From Papio anubis (Eukaryota > Chordata > Mammalia > Primates > Cercopithecidae), in assembly GCF_008728515.1 (NCBI RefSeq), contig NC_044984.1:101945407-102009406 (forward strand): DNA of 64,000 bases, given 5' to 3'. Each line of letters opens with the position of its first letter. Within the stretch, counting starts at the first letter, position 1. Below the pieces are notes generated by a model. It saw only the letters and a list, made by a program, of their open reading frames with translations, ran no database searches and was not told where the DNA came from. The position numbers were made by a program, and so were the translations under genes. Below, piece by piece: positions 10,282 through 21,950 of this stretch.

Positions 10282-11994
10282 GTATGTATCATCGGTTTTG
10301 AAAGCAGCTGCATTATGACTTTGGCTGTTGCTATCACTATTTTTTGAAGTCATTTTTGGTGGTCTCTTCACCAAACTGGCAGATCATGTTAACAAAATAA
10401 AGAATTCAAGAGTACAGGGAAGCTGCTAGCATAAACAGCCTAGAACAAGGTGCCTTCTCTTCTGGGCAAATAAAGGAGGCAGAGGGAGCCGAGTTTGGGA
10501 GCAGAGCATGGATTTAGATTTTGGCTCCCTCGGCTAGGCGGCCTTGAGCAGTGAACAACCTGAGACCCCACACACAGGAGCCTTGAGGCTGCCACTCTCC
10601 AAATGTCAGGGAACAGACTTTGGCATAAGTCACTGAAATACACAGGTCCTGACTTTACTTTTCCCTAACTGTGGAGTTAACAGACAGTAGTATCATGTAG
10701 CAATAGGAAGAACTGCTCACCCTCTCTGCTAGCTCTGCAACTGCCTTTCTTCTCCTTTTGAGTAGAGATTGGGTTGACAGTTTAGAACCATATTGTCCAG
10801 AGACCTGAACAGGGAGGAGTGAGGCTGGGGCAGAGGAGAGATTGATGCTGAAATGAGGAGGCGGCAGGAGAGAATGATGCCAAAATGAAGAATAGCAAGA
10901 GTCCCAGCTGGGTGGTGAGCAGGGGGTACCTGAGTTGGGTAAGGACACTGGGAACCCAGAAATGGAACTCCCTTCCAGGAAGTTTGCTAAGAGAATGTGT
11001 GTGACTAGCACTCCCTGCATTTCTAAAAGCATCCAGGAATCTCCAGTCCGCCCACCAAAACCAAACACAAACCCCAGATGTCTGCTTTGCCACCGCAAGA
11101 AAAATATGTTTTCCCTTACATAGTTTTCAGTCATGACACCGTAGACAAACCAGATCAATATTGTACCAATGTTAGATTCTTAGTTTTGACAAAGGTACCA
11201 TGGCTGTGTAAGCTGTTAACATTAGGGAAAGCTGGGTGAGGGGTAAACAGGGACTCTCTATATTATCTTTGCAACTCTTCTGTAAATCTATAATTTCAAA
11301 AATGAGTTTAAAAAAACAGTTACGTATCAGCTTATTATTAAACATATTATCTGTGTGTTCCATTGATAAGATCTCTACCCACAAAGAGCTTTTAGTTTAG
11401 TTGATGGGCAGGAAAGTGCATTGAAAATCCAAGACAGAAAGTCACCCATAAGGGGGATGACTAGGTAGTCAACAAACATTGATTAATTATCTATGATGTG
11501 TCAGGTTCATACTGGGACAGGATGTGGGGATGTAGCAGAGACAGAAACCACTGAAGTCCCTGCCCTCGTGGAGCACAGCGTGTTCCATGGGCAGCAGAGA
11601 GGGGGGAGTGAAGCCATAGCCCTAGGCTTAGGAGAGATGCCATGAAGGTGGCGGCCACGTGACAGGCCCTGAAAGATGGACGGGGTTTAACAGGCACTCA
11701 TTCTTTTCCCATCACCAGTTGGAGAATGAATGTAATTGTTCAAAACACTGTTTTTTAACTTTAGAGTTTTAACTTCAGATTAGATTACGGTATAATAGGA
11801 GGGTTTAAATTAAGAAATGTAAGGATATAACACTGCTATATTTCAGAGTTGCAGGGGAAGAAACAAAGTCTTTCTATTGTCAGGAGAGCTGAGTTTTTTG
11901 TTTGTTTGTTTGTTTTTTGTTTTTGTTTTTTATTTGTGCGAGCCATGGATTTGTGTGTGAGTCCTTTTTATCTCTTTTTTATGTCCTTGTTCAG
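10282..11994. other. ABTB3: ABTB3 intron between BTB exons, repeat-poor
   Basis: An L2/MIR-type fossil lies near 11465-11700 ('tcaacaaacattgattaatta', 'gaagtccctgccctcgtggag'). A GTTT-rich simple repeat lies at about 11895-11930. No Alu lies in this 1.7 kb. Confidence 0.5.
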
Positions 11995-12076
11995 GTTCAA
12001 AGCGCTCCTCTCCAGCAAGCCAACAAATGACAGCACCTGCATAGAGATCGGTTATGTGAAATACTCCATCTTTCAG
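11995..12076 (+). CDS. ABTB3: ABTB3 coding exon, middle of BTB domain
   Basis: This is an 82 bp exon. One base completes the Arg codon, followed by 27 codons reading FKALLSSKPTNDSTCIEIGY then VKYSIFQ. The acceptor is TTGTTCAG at 11987-11994 and the donor is GTGAGC at 12077. Phase closes to 0 at the 3' end. The segment covers the BTB beta strand and the start of the helix that forms part of the dimer interface. A T-rich GTTT/GTTTT repeat lies 65-95 bp upstream, so the polypyrimidine environment is unusually T-rich. Confidence 0.95.
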
Positions 12077-13372
12077 GTGAGCCCTGGTGCAGCCTGGACT
12101 CTGTGCTGGTGGGCATGGGGCACAGGTGGTTGCTTCAGATCCTCAGCCTGAGGATTGGCCACTTGGAGAAGTCCTTAGAATGAGCTGTCAGTCTCCTGAA
12201 CTCCTGGCCCCTCCTCACAGTGCCCCTTCCGTTTCCATCCATTCATCTTCACAGCATTAACTGCCTGCTATGCCTGACACTGTGCGAAGGGCTGGGGACA
12301 CAAGGATAAAGGATGTCCTCTCCTGGGGACTCAGAGTCTGGGGAGGGGGGGCAGTGACTGAGTAATTCGTCGATTACAGTATACAGTAGGGTACTCTAGA
12401 GAAGTGAGACAATGTGCTGCAGCAACTCAGACCAAGGGAAATAAAGACAACCTTCTGGATGAGGTCTTATGAGTCAAAACATCCAAGGCTGAGAAGTTGG
12501 TGAGCCACAGGAAGGATAGGGCTCAAGAAAGCTGGTTAGAACATTCCAGGCAAAGAGAACAGCATGTGCAAAGTCCCAAAACTTTGGTTGAGCCCAGCGT
12601 CATCAGGAGCTGCTGTGCTTTTAGGGAATTTGTATCATTTTAGCATCAGTCTAAATCTACCCCAATTAGGAAAGGAAGGCTTCTTCGTCCAAGGCCAGAT
12701 GACATGAGCATGTCTCCTTCTGTTTGGGGGGAGTTCGTGCCATGAACAATGAGTTTTGGTTTATGTGGTTTTTCTGAGGGGCACCGCAGCTTTTTCCTCT
12801 TTTCCACCTTCCTTCAGTTATGCCTGATTCATAAATCCTGCTCTGCAACAATGTTCTTGCAGCTAAGAGAAATTCACTCACTCCCCAGCCAGCTTTGCAG
12901 CTGTATTTCTACAGCTCCGAGACCCTCCAGGCACATGAAGGCTGTGTAGGCCCCTGGGTCCCACCAGGCTGTCTTCCCACCTTCCAGGGTTTGTAAGACA
13001 ATGTGGGTGACCTGGGGATAGAGTTTATAGAATGCTGACAGGCAGTTGTTTCTCCTCCAGTTCAATTCAGGAAGGACAGCCCTGGAAAGAGTACCAAGTG
13101 GGTAAGACTCAGGCTGGCCATTGAGTTCTAAGAGGGTCGATGAGACAATTCATGCCATTCATTATCACCTCCATGTCCCAGGTTCTTGCAGAGACCAAGT
13201 AGGACAACATGAGAAAACCTTCAACTTCACATCTGCTGCATCATGGCAATTTTTAAGTGGGTCGTTGTAGTTCTAAGCCATAACCGATAAACCACTTCCC
13301 CACTAAGCATAAGACTCTATAGAATAGGTTCCTTTGGACTAGGAGTTGGAGAAAGGATGAAAGAAATTTCCA
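12077..13372. other. ABTB3: ABTB3 intron, ancient repeat remnants
   Basis: L2-like sequence at about 12235-12660 ('atgcctgacactgtgcgaag', then 'aaagtcccaaaactt'). The remainder is unrecognised. Confidence 0.45.
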
Positions 13373-13680
13373 GGCCAGGTGCGGTGGCTCATGCCTGTAA
13401 TCCAAGCATTTTGGGAGGCCAGTGTGGGCTGAGGTGGGAGGATCACTTAAGCCCAGGAGTTCGAGACCAGCCTGATCAACATGGCAAAACCCTGTCTATT
13501 AAAAATACAAAAATTAGCTGGGGGTGGTCACACACACACCTGTATTCCCAGTTACTCAGGAGGCTGAGGCTGGAGAATCACTTGAGCCTGAGAGGTCAAG
13601 GCACAGAGAGCCATAATCGTGCCACTGCACTCCAGCCTGAGCAACAGAACAAGACCCTATCTAAAAAAAAAAAAAAAAAA
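13373..13680 (+). mobile_element. Alu (AluJ/S)
   Basis: It starts GGCCAGGTGCGGTGGCTCA and ends in an 18 A tail. A CACACACA expansion lies in the middle linker region. The imperfect flanks AAATTTCCA / AAGTTTCCA may be the target duplication. Confidence 0.9.
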
Positions 13681-13990
13681 GTTTCCAAAGATAAGATAAG
13701 CCTGGGTGAGCTGTCCTTCTGAGGTCAGGAGAGTAGTGAGGAGGCTGGAGCCCCAAGGTGGGCCTGAGGAGTTGGCATACTCCAGACATCCAAGTGCCCA
13801 TGTCCCCTCACCCTAGGCCCTCCGCACCATTTTCTACTGAGAGCAAAGTGGTCACAGCCCTTTCCTGAATGGCAGCTGTTGGGTTGGAAAGCTGGGTTCG
13901 ATGCAGCCATGGCTTTGCTTTGGAGGGTGATGAGGAAATGTTTGTGGAACCATGAGTACTGAAGCACTGATCTGTGCTTACATGTGTTAT

Positions 13991-14306
13991 CTTTTTTTTT
14001 TTTTTTTTTTTTTTGAGAGGGAGAGAGAGGGTCTGGCTCTGTGGCCCAGGCTGGTGTGTAGTGGCACAATCTTGGCTCATGGCAACCTCTACCTCCTGGG
14101 TTCAAGCCATCCTCCCACCTCAGCCTCCTGAGTAGCTGGGACTACAGAAGTATTTCATCACACCCAGCTAATTTTTGTACTTTTTATAGAGATGAGGTTT
14201 TACCATGTTGCCCAGGCTGGTCTCGAACTCCTGAGCTCAACCAATTCCCCCACCTTGGTTGGCCTCCCAAAGTGCTAGGATTACAAGCATGAGCTACTGC
14301 GCGTGG
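13991..14306 (-). mobile_element. Alu (old, AluJ/Sx-like)
   Basis: T tract at 13991-14014, then antisense Alu to 'ctactgcgcgtggc'. A GAGAGG-repeat replaces the normal start of the arm. Confidence 0.9.
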
Positions 14307-14430
14307 CATTATCCCCATTTTTATAGATGAAGAAACTGAGGCCCAGAGAAGCTAAATGATGTGCCCAAAGTCTTAGTTCTAGTTAGAGATAGAGCCAGGA
14401 TTTGAACCCAGCCTGCCTGGTAGCAAAGCA
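14307..14430 (-). mobile_element. MIR fragment
   Basis: 'attatccccatttttataga', 'gaaactgaggcccagagaag' and 'agccaggatttgaaccca' are antisense MIR landmarks. Confidence 0.8.
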
Positions 14431-14527
14431 TGGGGACATTGTTCTAGAATACCCATTCTAAATGGGAATGTGCTGAGAGTAAGAACAGTTCTCAGGTCTT
14501 GAGCACTGTGTGTAAGTCTCGAAGCCA

Positions 14528-14720
14528 GTGGTTCTGAACCTCAGAGGCACACTAGAATCCCCTGGGAGCTTTGACAATTCCCAATGCCCAGGCCATACAT
14601 CAGACCAATTAAATCAGAATCTAGGGGTGGGGCTCAGGCATCAGCATTTTGAGGTCTCCCTCACCTCCTCCCAGTATCCCAAAGTGCAACCAAGTTGGAG
14701 AACCTGTGCTCTCGGTTACA
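14528..14720 (+). mobile_element. MER5-type hAT element
   Basis: 'cagtggttctgaacctcag', 'ctagaatcccctgggagctt', 'aatcagaatctaggggtggg' and the closing 'gttggagaacc'. Confidence 0.75.
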
Positions 14721-14866
14721 GCATTTCTTACACATTAGCAGCTCTCAGAATACCTGGAGAAGGGTGGGGTGCTTGTTAAAACACAGAGAATGTCTTAAAA
14801 TGCAGATTCCTGGACCCCACCCCCAAACAAAGTTTCTGATTCTGCAGGCGTGAAAATTCACATTTT

Positions 14867-15215
14867 AACCTTTAGTTGCGGGGGCACATGCGCAAGTTCG
14901 TTAGATAAATTGTGTGTCATGGGGGTTTGGTGTTCCGATCATTTTGTCACCCAGGTAGTAAGTATAGCACCTTCCTCCCACCCTCTACCTTTGAGCAGGC
15001 CCTGGTGGGTGGCTATTGTTCCCTTCTTTGTGTCCATGTGTGCTCAATGTTTGGCCCTCACTTATAAGTGAGAACATGGATGCAGTACATGGATGAAGCT
15101 GGATTACAGGCATGAGATGGATAAGTTCAGGTCTCCAGCTCCATCCATGTTGTCACCAAGGACATGATCTCATTCTTTATGGCTGCATAATATTCCATGG
15201 TGCATATGCACCACG
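14867..15215 (-). mobile_element. 5'-truncated L1 3' end
   Basis: Antisense L1 3'UTR ('gtgtcatgggggtttgg', 'attttgtcacccaggtagta') into the ORF2 end ('catgatctcattctttatgg', 'taatattccatggtgc'). An irregular segment at about 15078-15120 replaces the usual sequence. Confidence 0.85.
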
Positions 15216-15226
15216 TCAGGATTCAC

Positions 15227-15532
15227 TTTTTTTTTTTTTTTTTTTTGAGAAGAGTTTTGCTCTTATTGCCCAGGCTGGAGTGCAATGGCGTGATCTCAGC
15301 TCACTGCAACCTCCACCTCCCGGGTTCAGGCGATTCTCCTGCCTCAGCCTCCTGAGTAGCTAGGATAACAAGCGCCTGCCACCACGCCTGACTAATTCTT
15401 TTTTGTATTTTTAGGAGAGATGGGGTTTCTCCATGTTGGCCAGGCTGGTCTCGAACTCCTGACCTCAGGTGATCCGCCCGCCTCAGCCTCCCAAAGTGCT
15501 GGGATTACAGGCGTGAGCCACTGCGCCCAGCC
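15227..15532 (-). mobile_element. AluS inserted into the L1 target duplication
   Basis: T tract then a full antisense Alu. Flanks CAGGATTCAC (15217-15226) and CAGAATTCAC (15533-15542) match 9/10. Confidence 0.92.
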
Positions 15533-15609
15533 CAGAATTCACATTTCTAACATGAACCCAAGTGCTTCTGCTGCTGCTCTGGGACCTGTCTCTGAGAACC
15601 ACTGCTGCC

Positions 15610-15780
15610 CCTCATTCATTTCATCCTTCCAGCTGCCCTGCGAGGTAGCCATAATCCCCACCTTACAGATGAGGGCACGCACTCAGAGAGGCGGAGTAAG
15701 CGGCCCAGGTTCCCACTGCTGCTTCTAGCAGAGCTGAGGTTCAAACCCAGGCCTGGCTGACTCCCAGACCTGTTCTCTTA
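15610..15780 (-). mobile_element. MIR fragment
   Basis: 'cctgcgaggtagccataatc', 'ttacagatgagggcacgcac' and 'gaggttcaaacccaggcctg'. Confidence 0.8.
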
Positions 15781-16059
15781 ACTTCCTCCCTTCTATGGGC
15801 ACCTGGGGCCCCCGCTAAACTCACCCAGCCCTGAGGAAAGAATCTTCCAGCCCATTCGTCTGGAGCATGAGCTGGAAGCTGGAAAATGTGTGCTCCCCCA
15901 GTGCTCATGAAGGGGGAGCTTACACTGTGAAGCCTGGGACTAAATGGGGAGGTTCCTGTAATAAGAATTTGGCTCATAGTAGGCACTCAATAAATGTTTG
16001 CCAAGCAGCCTCACCGAACGAGACCTCCATGGGAAAAGGCAGTCCCTGGAGGAATCCCT

Positions 16060-16810
16060 GGGCCTGTAATTGCTTTTGACCGGGGAAGGTTTCCTGGCCA
16101 CATTAGACTCACGTTACTGTAATGGGAAGGGAAGATTTAACAGGCCCCGGGGACTTTTCCATGTTCCCACCCTTTCCCCATAAAAGAAGAAAAGCCTCAT
16201 TTGTGGCTTGAAATAGGCCAAGGAGGGCTGAATACGACCCAGCAGGAGGCTCCCAGGGGGCCGGCTCATTTCAGTCCATGCTGACAGAAGAATTTGAGTA
16301 AATGAGCCTGCTTCGGGTCTCCTCCCCCAAGTCTGTTTAACATCACACGCCGGCGGCAGGGGCCGGACGCAGCTGAGGCTGCACCTGGAAGTGGGGGCCT
16401 CCGCGAGGCTGTGGGTGCCATTTGAATCCCTGCTTCATGCAGGTTGGCAACTGCCAAGAAAAATAACTCCACGAACAGGCCCGCCGGCCTAATAAGCGTT
16501 CGTTTCACCCCCTTGCAGAAAGGCTTGTGCCGGCAGAGTTTGAAGGAGCCCGGGCCAGCCCAATTTAAATGGCATTGGCCCCGGGATCTCCGTCCACTAA
16601 GGAGCAGTATTTCAAGTCAGCAGCCCCACCTGGACTACATGAGACCGCGTGCTAGAGAAATGCTCTGTAAATGTTCAGGGCGGTCATTATTATGGCTCTT
16701 ATTGTTATTCGTTTAGCCTTTATAAATGGAAACTGCTAGGTGAATAAATTGATTTTAATAAGGCCCAATTCCAACATTTGCTGACTTGGTATTTTAAATG
16801 CTTATGACCC
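16060..16810. promoter_or_regulatory. ABTB3: Candidate conserved intronic regulatory element
   Basis: About 750 bp without any recognised interspersed repeat, in an intron where most neighbouring DNA is repeat. It combines a CpG-containing core (about 16320-16560; 'acacgccggcggcaggggcc', 'gcccgccggcctaataagcg') with A/T-rich homeodomain/SOX-like words downstream ('caatttaaatggcattgg', 'tcattattatggctcttatt', 'aataaattgattttaata'). I infer possible enhancer function from texture only. No conservation data are available here. Confidence 0.4.
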
Positions 16811-17315
16811 ATCAGGGTGGGAGAGGGGAGAGTAAACAATGCTGTGTTATTTCACAAATCCTCAGGTGCCACCACCGTCTCTGCGACAAGCAGATGGTCC
16901 CAAGAGCCCAAAGTTGGTAGGTGGGAGAGTCAAACACAGAGAGGCGAGGATTCGTGTTTATGGGCAGGGTGTGCACACTGCAGGCTGTTTGCTTGCTGTG
17001 TGCCAGGCCCTAGGATACAGCGATGGGCAAGACCTGGTTGTGCCCTCAGACTGTAGTGGGAAACAACACTGCAATCGAGGATGATGCATGATTGCCTGAT
17101 GTGACCTGCGGTGGGGTGGAGATCTGAGGAGCCGCTCCACTGCAGATGACCACTGACTAGATCCAGAAGGAGCGGGCAGAGCTCAGTGGGCAGAAGAAGG
17201 GGAGGGCATCCTAGCAGAGGGAACACTGTGGCCAAAAGCACGGGACTAGAAGAGAGGGTGGGAGGTTCTGATGCAGGCAAGCAGTTGAGTGGTCCGAGCA
17301 TAAAAGGCAACTTTT
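16811..17315. other. ABTB3: Intronic stretch with L2-like remnant
   Basis: About 16980-17290 has the 'gtgtgccaggccctaggata' style of an old L2/MIR-derived repeat. Otherwise unrecognised. Confidence 0.4.
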
Positions 17316-17800
17316 GGCTGGGCATGGTGACTCACACATGTAATCCCAGTGCTTTGGAAGGCCCAAGGCAGGTTGATCACTTGAGCTCAAGAGTTCAAGA
17401 CTAGCCTGGGCAACACAGCAAAATCCCGTCTCTACAAAAAATACAAAAATTAGCCATGTGTGGTGGTGCACACCTGTAGCCCCAGCTACTCAGGAGGCTG
17501 AAGTGGAAGGATCGCTTGAGCCTGGGAGGCAGAGGTTGCAGTGAGCTATGATCGCACCACTGCACTCCAGCCTGGGTGACAGAGTGAGACCCTGTCTCAA
17601 ATTAAAAATAAATTAATTAAAATATTAGCCAGGCACGGTGGTGCATGCCTGTCGTCCTAGCTACTTGGGAGGCTGAGGTGGGGGGATTGCTTGAGCGCAG
17701 AAGTTTGAGCTTACAGTGAGCTGTGACCACACCTCTGCACTCCAGCCTGAGTAACAGAATGAGACTCTGTCTAAAATAATGATAAATAAGAATTTCAATA
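17316..17800 (+). mobile_element. Alu plus a second partial Alu
   Basis: Full element 17316-17612 ('ggctgggcatggtgactcac'). After an A/T-rich tail, a second right-arm-containing fragment runs 17622-17800 ('gccaggcacggtggtgcatg'). Confidence 0.88.
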
Positions 17801-17949
17801 AAGCTGTAAACAGTATTTTAAAAATAACTGAAACACACATGCAAAAAGCAGTCTGAGGCCAGTCGCAAAGGCTTTCAGATGGCCTGGGTGAGAACAAGGC
17901 AGCATGTAGCAGAAACAAAGGACAAGATGTTTCAGTCTCAGAGAAGATT

Positions 17950-18200
17950 AAAGAGCTGACATTTGCAGAGGGCTTGCTGTGTGCCAGGCCCCTGCTAGGC
18001 CTGTACTGTGCAGTGACTCGTTTAGTCTTCATCACAATTCCATGAGGAAGGTAACATTATCCCCACTCCACAGATAGGAAACTGAGACACACAGAGCCTA
18101 ACTTAATTCAGGTCCCGCAGCTTTTAAGTGGCAGAGCCAGATCAGAAACTGAGGCAGCCCAACTCCAGGCTCATTGCACTTAGTCGGTGTCCTATATTGG
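17950..18200 (-). mobile_element. MIR fragment
   Basis: 'gtgtgccaggcccctgctag', 'attatccccactccacagat', 'ggaaactgagacacacagag'. Confidence 0.8.
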
Positions 18201-18365
18201 TCACAGACTGTCAGCCTGAAGGGACCATCGAGGACAGCCTAGTCTAGGCTCATTTTACAAGTACCCCAAAAAGGGAGGAAACCAGTCTAGATTTCACCCA
18301 CACAGCTGCCTGAGAGCCAGGGAGGTAAAGTGAGTTTGTCAGGCATGCAGGTAGAAGACAATAGG

Positions 18366-18660
18366 GGCCAGGCGTGGTGGCTCACACCTGTAATTCTAGC
18401 ACTTTGGGAGGCCGAGGTGAGTGGATTGCCTGAGCTCAGTAGTTCAAGACCAGCCTGGGCAACAGAGTGAAACCCGGTCTCTACTAAAATACAGAAAACT
18501 AGCCGGGCGTGGTGGCGTGCGCCTGTAGTCCTAGCTACTTGGGAGGCTGAGGCAGGAGAATTGCTTGAACTCAGGAGTTGGAGGTTGCAGTGAGCCAAGA
18601 TTGCGCCACTGCACTCCAGCCTGGGCAACAGAACAAGACTCCATCTCCCCCCACCCCCAA
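18366..18660 (+). mobile_element. AluS
   Basis: It starts GGCCAGGCGTGGTGGCTCAC. The usual A tail is replaced by a CCCC(A)C-rich tail at 18647-18661. Confidence 0.9.
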
Positions 18661-19470
18661 CATACACACGCAAAGACAATAGGAAGTGAAGGAGACTGGG
18701 ACTGGGACAAACCACCTAAAAAATTAACACCCAGTTGTCGTAGGAGATAAGATAGCAAAGTCAGATACATCCATGGGCCCCATTCCATTCAAGGGACACC
18801 AGTTTGCAAAGCTCTGGAAACTTTGCCTGCTGTTTGGGTATCGTGAGTCACATGAATAAAGAACATCCGGGCTAGGGTCATTGACATCGTCAGTGATACA
18901 CAGAAACCCTGGACCCCTCATGGCTTCGCCTTGGGGCTCGGCACATTGTAATAAGGAGCAGATGGCCCTGTGGCATCCCAGAGTCACCTTCTGGGACTTC
19001 AACAGGTGGCTTTGAGTCAAACTGGGCCATGTTAGCAGGGAACAACCCTCTGGTGCAGGCTCTTCAAGCCACACCACGTGTGCAGCAGTTCCGCGCAGCA
19101 TAACTGGGGTGGGAGATGGGAGAGGAACCCGTGATTATCATGCATACATGAAAAAACTGTCATGAGGGGCAGTAGCTTAGGGTTGTTTAGTTTGGTCTTG
19201 GGGGTGGGCATGGAACTGGGGGTAGGAAACCATATGGAGGCAAGTTTCAACATGGTATCAAACTATCTGACTGATGAAACTGTTCAAAACGGACAGTCTT
19301 CTCCCCCTTAAAGTAGTGAGCTGTTGGTCACTGGTGACATGGAAATGGGCAACCATTTGGAATGGATGTCCTAGAGGTCTCAGGAACTAAGCCTGAGCTG
19401 GGACATCCACCGAATGGTTTTAAGATGATGTGTCTTTGCCCTTGACACTGTTCTCTGTGCTTTCTTCCAG
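18661..19470. other. ABTB3: ABTB3 intron, unique sequence before the 69 bp exon
   Basis: No repeat recognised in about 800 bp. No additional exon supported. Confidence 0.5.
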
Positions 19471-19539
19471 CTGGTTATGCAGTATCTCTACTACGGTGGC
19501 CCAGAGTCACTGCTCATTAAGAACAATGAGATCATGGAG
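19471..19539 (+). CDS. ABTB3: ABTB3 coding exon, BTB helix segment
   Basis: This is a 69 bp, 23-codon exon in phase 0 at both ends. It reads LVMQYLYYGGPESLLIKNN then EIME. The acceptor is TTTCTTCCAG and the donor is GTAAGG. L-x-x-x-Y-L-Y-Y/T-G is the hallmark of BTB helix B1/A4 (compare the LxYIYTG pattern in other BTB proteins). Both flanking exons are also phase 0 here, so skipping this exon would keep frame but remove a core helix. A symmetrical exon like this is a plausible alternative-splicing cassette, although nothing in the sequence shows that it is used. Confidence 0.95.
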
Positions 19540-20390
19540 GTAAGGGATCCATCGTGGTGGTGGCTGTCACAAGTCCCTTGGGTGAGTGGCACCACCAGAG
19601 GTCGCCAGCGTGCAAGGAAGTGTCTGGAAGGACCCGTGTTGGGTTTTCATTTGGATGAAGACTTGGGGCTCTTGTTCCGTCCTGACTCCTCAGTCCTCCC
19701 AGACAGGAAGGGCTTCTCATCAGAGACCTTCCCTGGCAGGCTGGGGTGCTAGTGCACTTGCTTGCCCGACTGCTTTCAGTAGCCACTGAGTGAAACCCAA
19801 TTTTAACTGGCATTGGTGGTAGCGGGGCAGGGAAGGGAAGGAATTTGACTGAAAAGTCTGAGGCTACAGCTGAGGCTCTAATAGTGATATCATCAGGAAA
19901 TATCCTAGATGACTTCTTCTCCCTTGTCACTTATAAAAATATTATATCCCCTAAAAACATCCCTCATCACAACACTGTCTTCCAAGATGCAGAAGTGGAG
20001 GGCAGATTACAGTCTCCTCCGGGCTTTCCTCAGACTGAGCATCCCACAGTCAGGCAGCTCACACCTGCTTCCTTCACTCTCCCCCGCCCCCTGTCCACCT
20101 CTTGTAATTCGACCAGCTCTAGCCCCGCCTATCCAGGAGGCTTGTTTCTGCCTGATTTTGTCCAAAGCCAAGATTTTCTCCTGTTCCTTGCCAAAAGTGG
20201 AAATCTTGTTCATTTTCCTAATCGAAACTGGGAACTTTGAACCAGAAGCCAAAAATCACCCCCAATTAATCCCCAGCAAAAGAGCCAGGATCACGGTCAG
20301 TTGTCTGAGGTCCAGGGTGCCTGGCTGACATCCAGGTGCCTGGCTGACGAGAGATGTCAGGACACAATCAACTGTTCAAGAGCAGACCTC
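19540..20390. other. ABTB3: ABTB3 intron, unique; short tandem duplication
   Basis: A short unit containing GGTGCCTGGCTGAC is duplicated in tandem at about 20317-20349. Two overlapping open frames (19845-20240, 19909-20328) have no domain content and are not called. Confidence 0.5.
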
Positions 20391-20394
20391 ACAC

Positions 20395-20620
20395 AGTGGT
20401 TACAACACGGATGCTGTGCCAGACTTGTCTAAATCCAGGCTTTAGAGCTTCTGAGCTGTGTGACTGTGGACAAGTTATTTAACCTCAAATCCTCAGCTTC
20501 CTCGCCTGTAAAATGGGGATAACTATCTACCTCATTGGGTTTTTCAGAGGATCTTAAAAAATTGTTAAGGTGCTTAGAACAATGCCTGGCACATAGTGAT
20601 TGTGATTAGGACTATGTATT
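20395..20620 (+). mobile_element. MIR element
   Basis: 'gagctgtgtgactgtggaca', 'cctcgcctgtaaaatgggga' and 'ttagaacaatgcctggcaca' give a nearly full sense MIR. Confidence 0.88.
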
Positions 20621-20819
20621 CACTGCAGGCCCACTTGTCCTTTCTTCTTACTCTGTGAAACCTTCTGTGGTAACTCTCTCCCCACCCAAACATGCACAAA
20701 TGCAGACACACATGGACACACAGTGACTCTCTTGTCTCCCTGGACTACTCCTCTGATGGTTTTAGTCTCAAGGATATGGACTCGTTTGTAAACAAAAGTG
20801 CGGTGGTGTTTACAACTAA

Positions 20820-21093
20820 TTTTTTTTTTTTTAAACAGAGTCTCACTCTGCCCCCAGGCTGGAGTGCAGTGGTGCAATTTTGGCTCACTGCAACCTCCGC
20901 CTCCTGGATTCACGCCATTCTCCTGCCTCAGCCTCCCGAGTAGCTGGGATTACAGGCACCTGCCACCATGCCCAGATAATTTTTTGTGTTTTTAGTAGAG
21001 ACGGGGTTTCACCATGTTGGCCAGATGGTCTCGAACTCCTGACCTCAGCCTCCCAAAGTGTTGGGATTACAGGCGTGAGCCACTGCACCCGGC
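20820..21093 (-). mobile_element. AluS with small deletions
   Basis: T tract, antisense Alu to 'cactgcacccggc'. Flanks contain GTTTACAAC on both sides (about 20808 and 21095), a target duplication. The 'gtgatccgcc' segment is missing in the right-hand part. Confidence 0.9.
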
Positions 21094-21369
21094 TGTTTAC
21101 AACAAATTGATCACAACCAGTTATGAATTTCTGTGTTCCTTCTCCACTCCCACTGCTTCATTTGTCTAGCCTTAACAAAAATAAGAATAAAAATAATTTT
21201 AACTAAAAATAAGGAATATACATTTAAATCATTTCAATCATACAGAAGGGTTTTGAATACAAAGCAGCTGCCCGGGCCCACCCTGCCCTCCCTCCAGTCC
21301 CCGTTCCCAAAACCAGTCCTTTGAACTCTTGCTCTTAGCTCTTCCATCCCCTCCCCAAAGCCTGTCATT

Positions 21370-21650
21370 CTCTCAACACACATCTGTTGAGCATCTCCTA
21401 GGCTGGCACTGTACTCTGGGCCAGGTTACAGCAGTGATGAAAACTGACACAGATCCCTGCCCTCCTGGACTCTAGTGAGGGAGGCAGCCATGACGTCACA
21501 CCTGGTGTGCTGTGACTGTGAGGAGTGAGACAGGGCAAGGAGGAAAAGAGGATAGATGGGGTAGAGGGAGGCTCCTCTGAGGAGGCGACATCTGAGTGGA
21601 GACCCGGCCAACAGAGGGAGTGAGCCACCTCGATATCCAGCTTGCTGATA
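21370..21650. mobile_element. L2-like ancient repeat
   Basis: 'acagatccctgccctcctgg' and 'ctctgaggaggcgacatctg' are familiar from an old L2-class 3' region. Confidence 0.55.
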
Positions 21651-21950
21651 ATACCCTGATTTTCACCCTTGTTTCTGGACATAACAATTTTGGGCATTTT
21701 GGGTTGACCTCCTGCTGTGATGGGTATGAATTGAGTTTGTTTAGTCCTCCCCTCCTCCCCCATCTTCCCCCACGACGGAATCCTATCTTTGTCCTCTTCC
21801 TCTAATGTTTTTGTGCATCATTTTCTGTCCCCCACCCTTGACGCTGCTGTGGAAGATGAGGATAAGACTGTCTTACCACTGCGGTTCCTTACTGTTACCG
21901 CCTTTCCATCCACCTCCCAGCCTCTAACAGACTCTTTTTGTTGTTTTTAG

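Larger units (their letters stand above)
14735..15600 (+). mobile_element. MER5-type element split by an L1 and then an Alu
   Basis: The left part 14735-14866 ends 'gaaaattcacatttt'. The right part resumes at about 15535 with 'gaattcacatttct', then 'ctgctgctgctctgggacc' and 'tgagaaccactgctg'. The L1 (14867-15215) and Alu (15227-15532) fill the gap. Confidence 0.75.
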
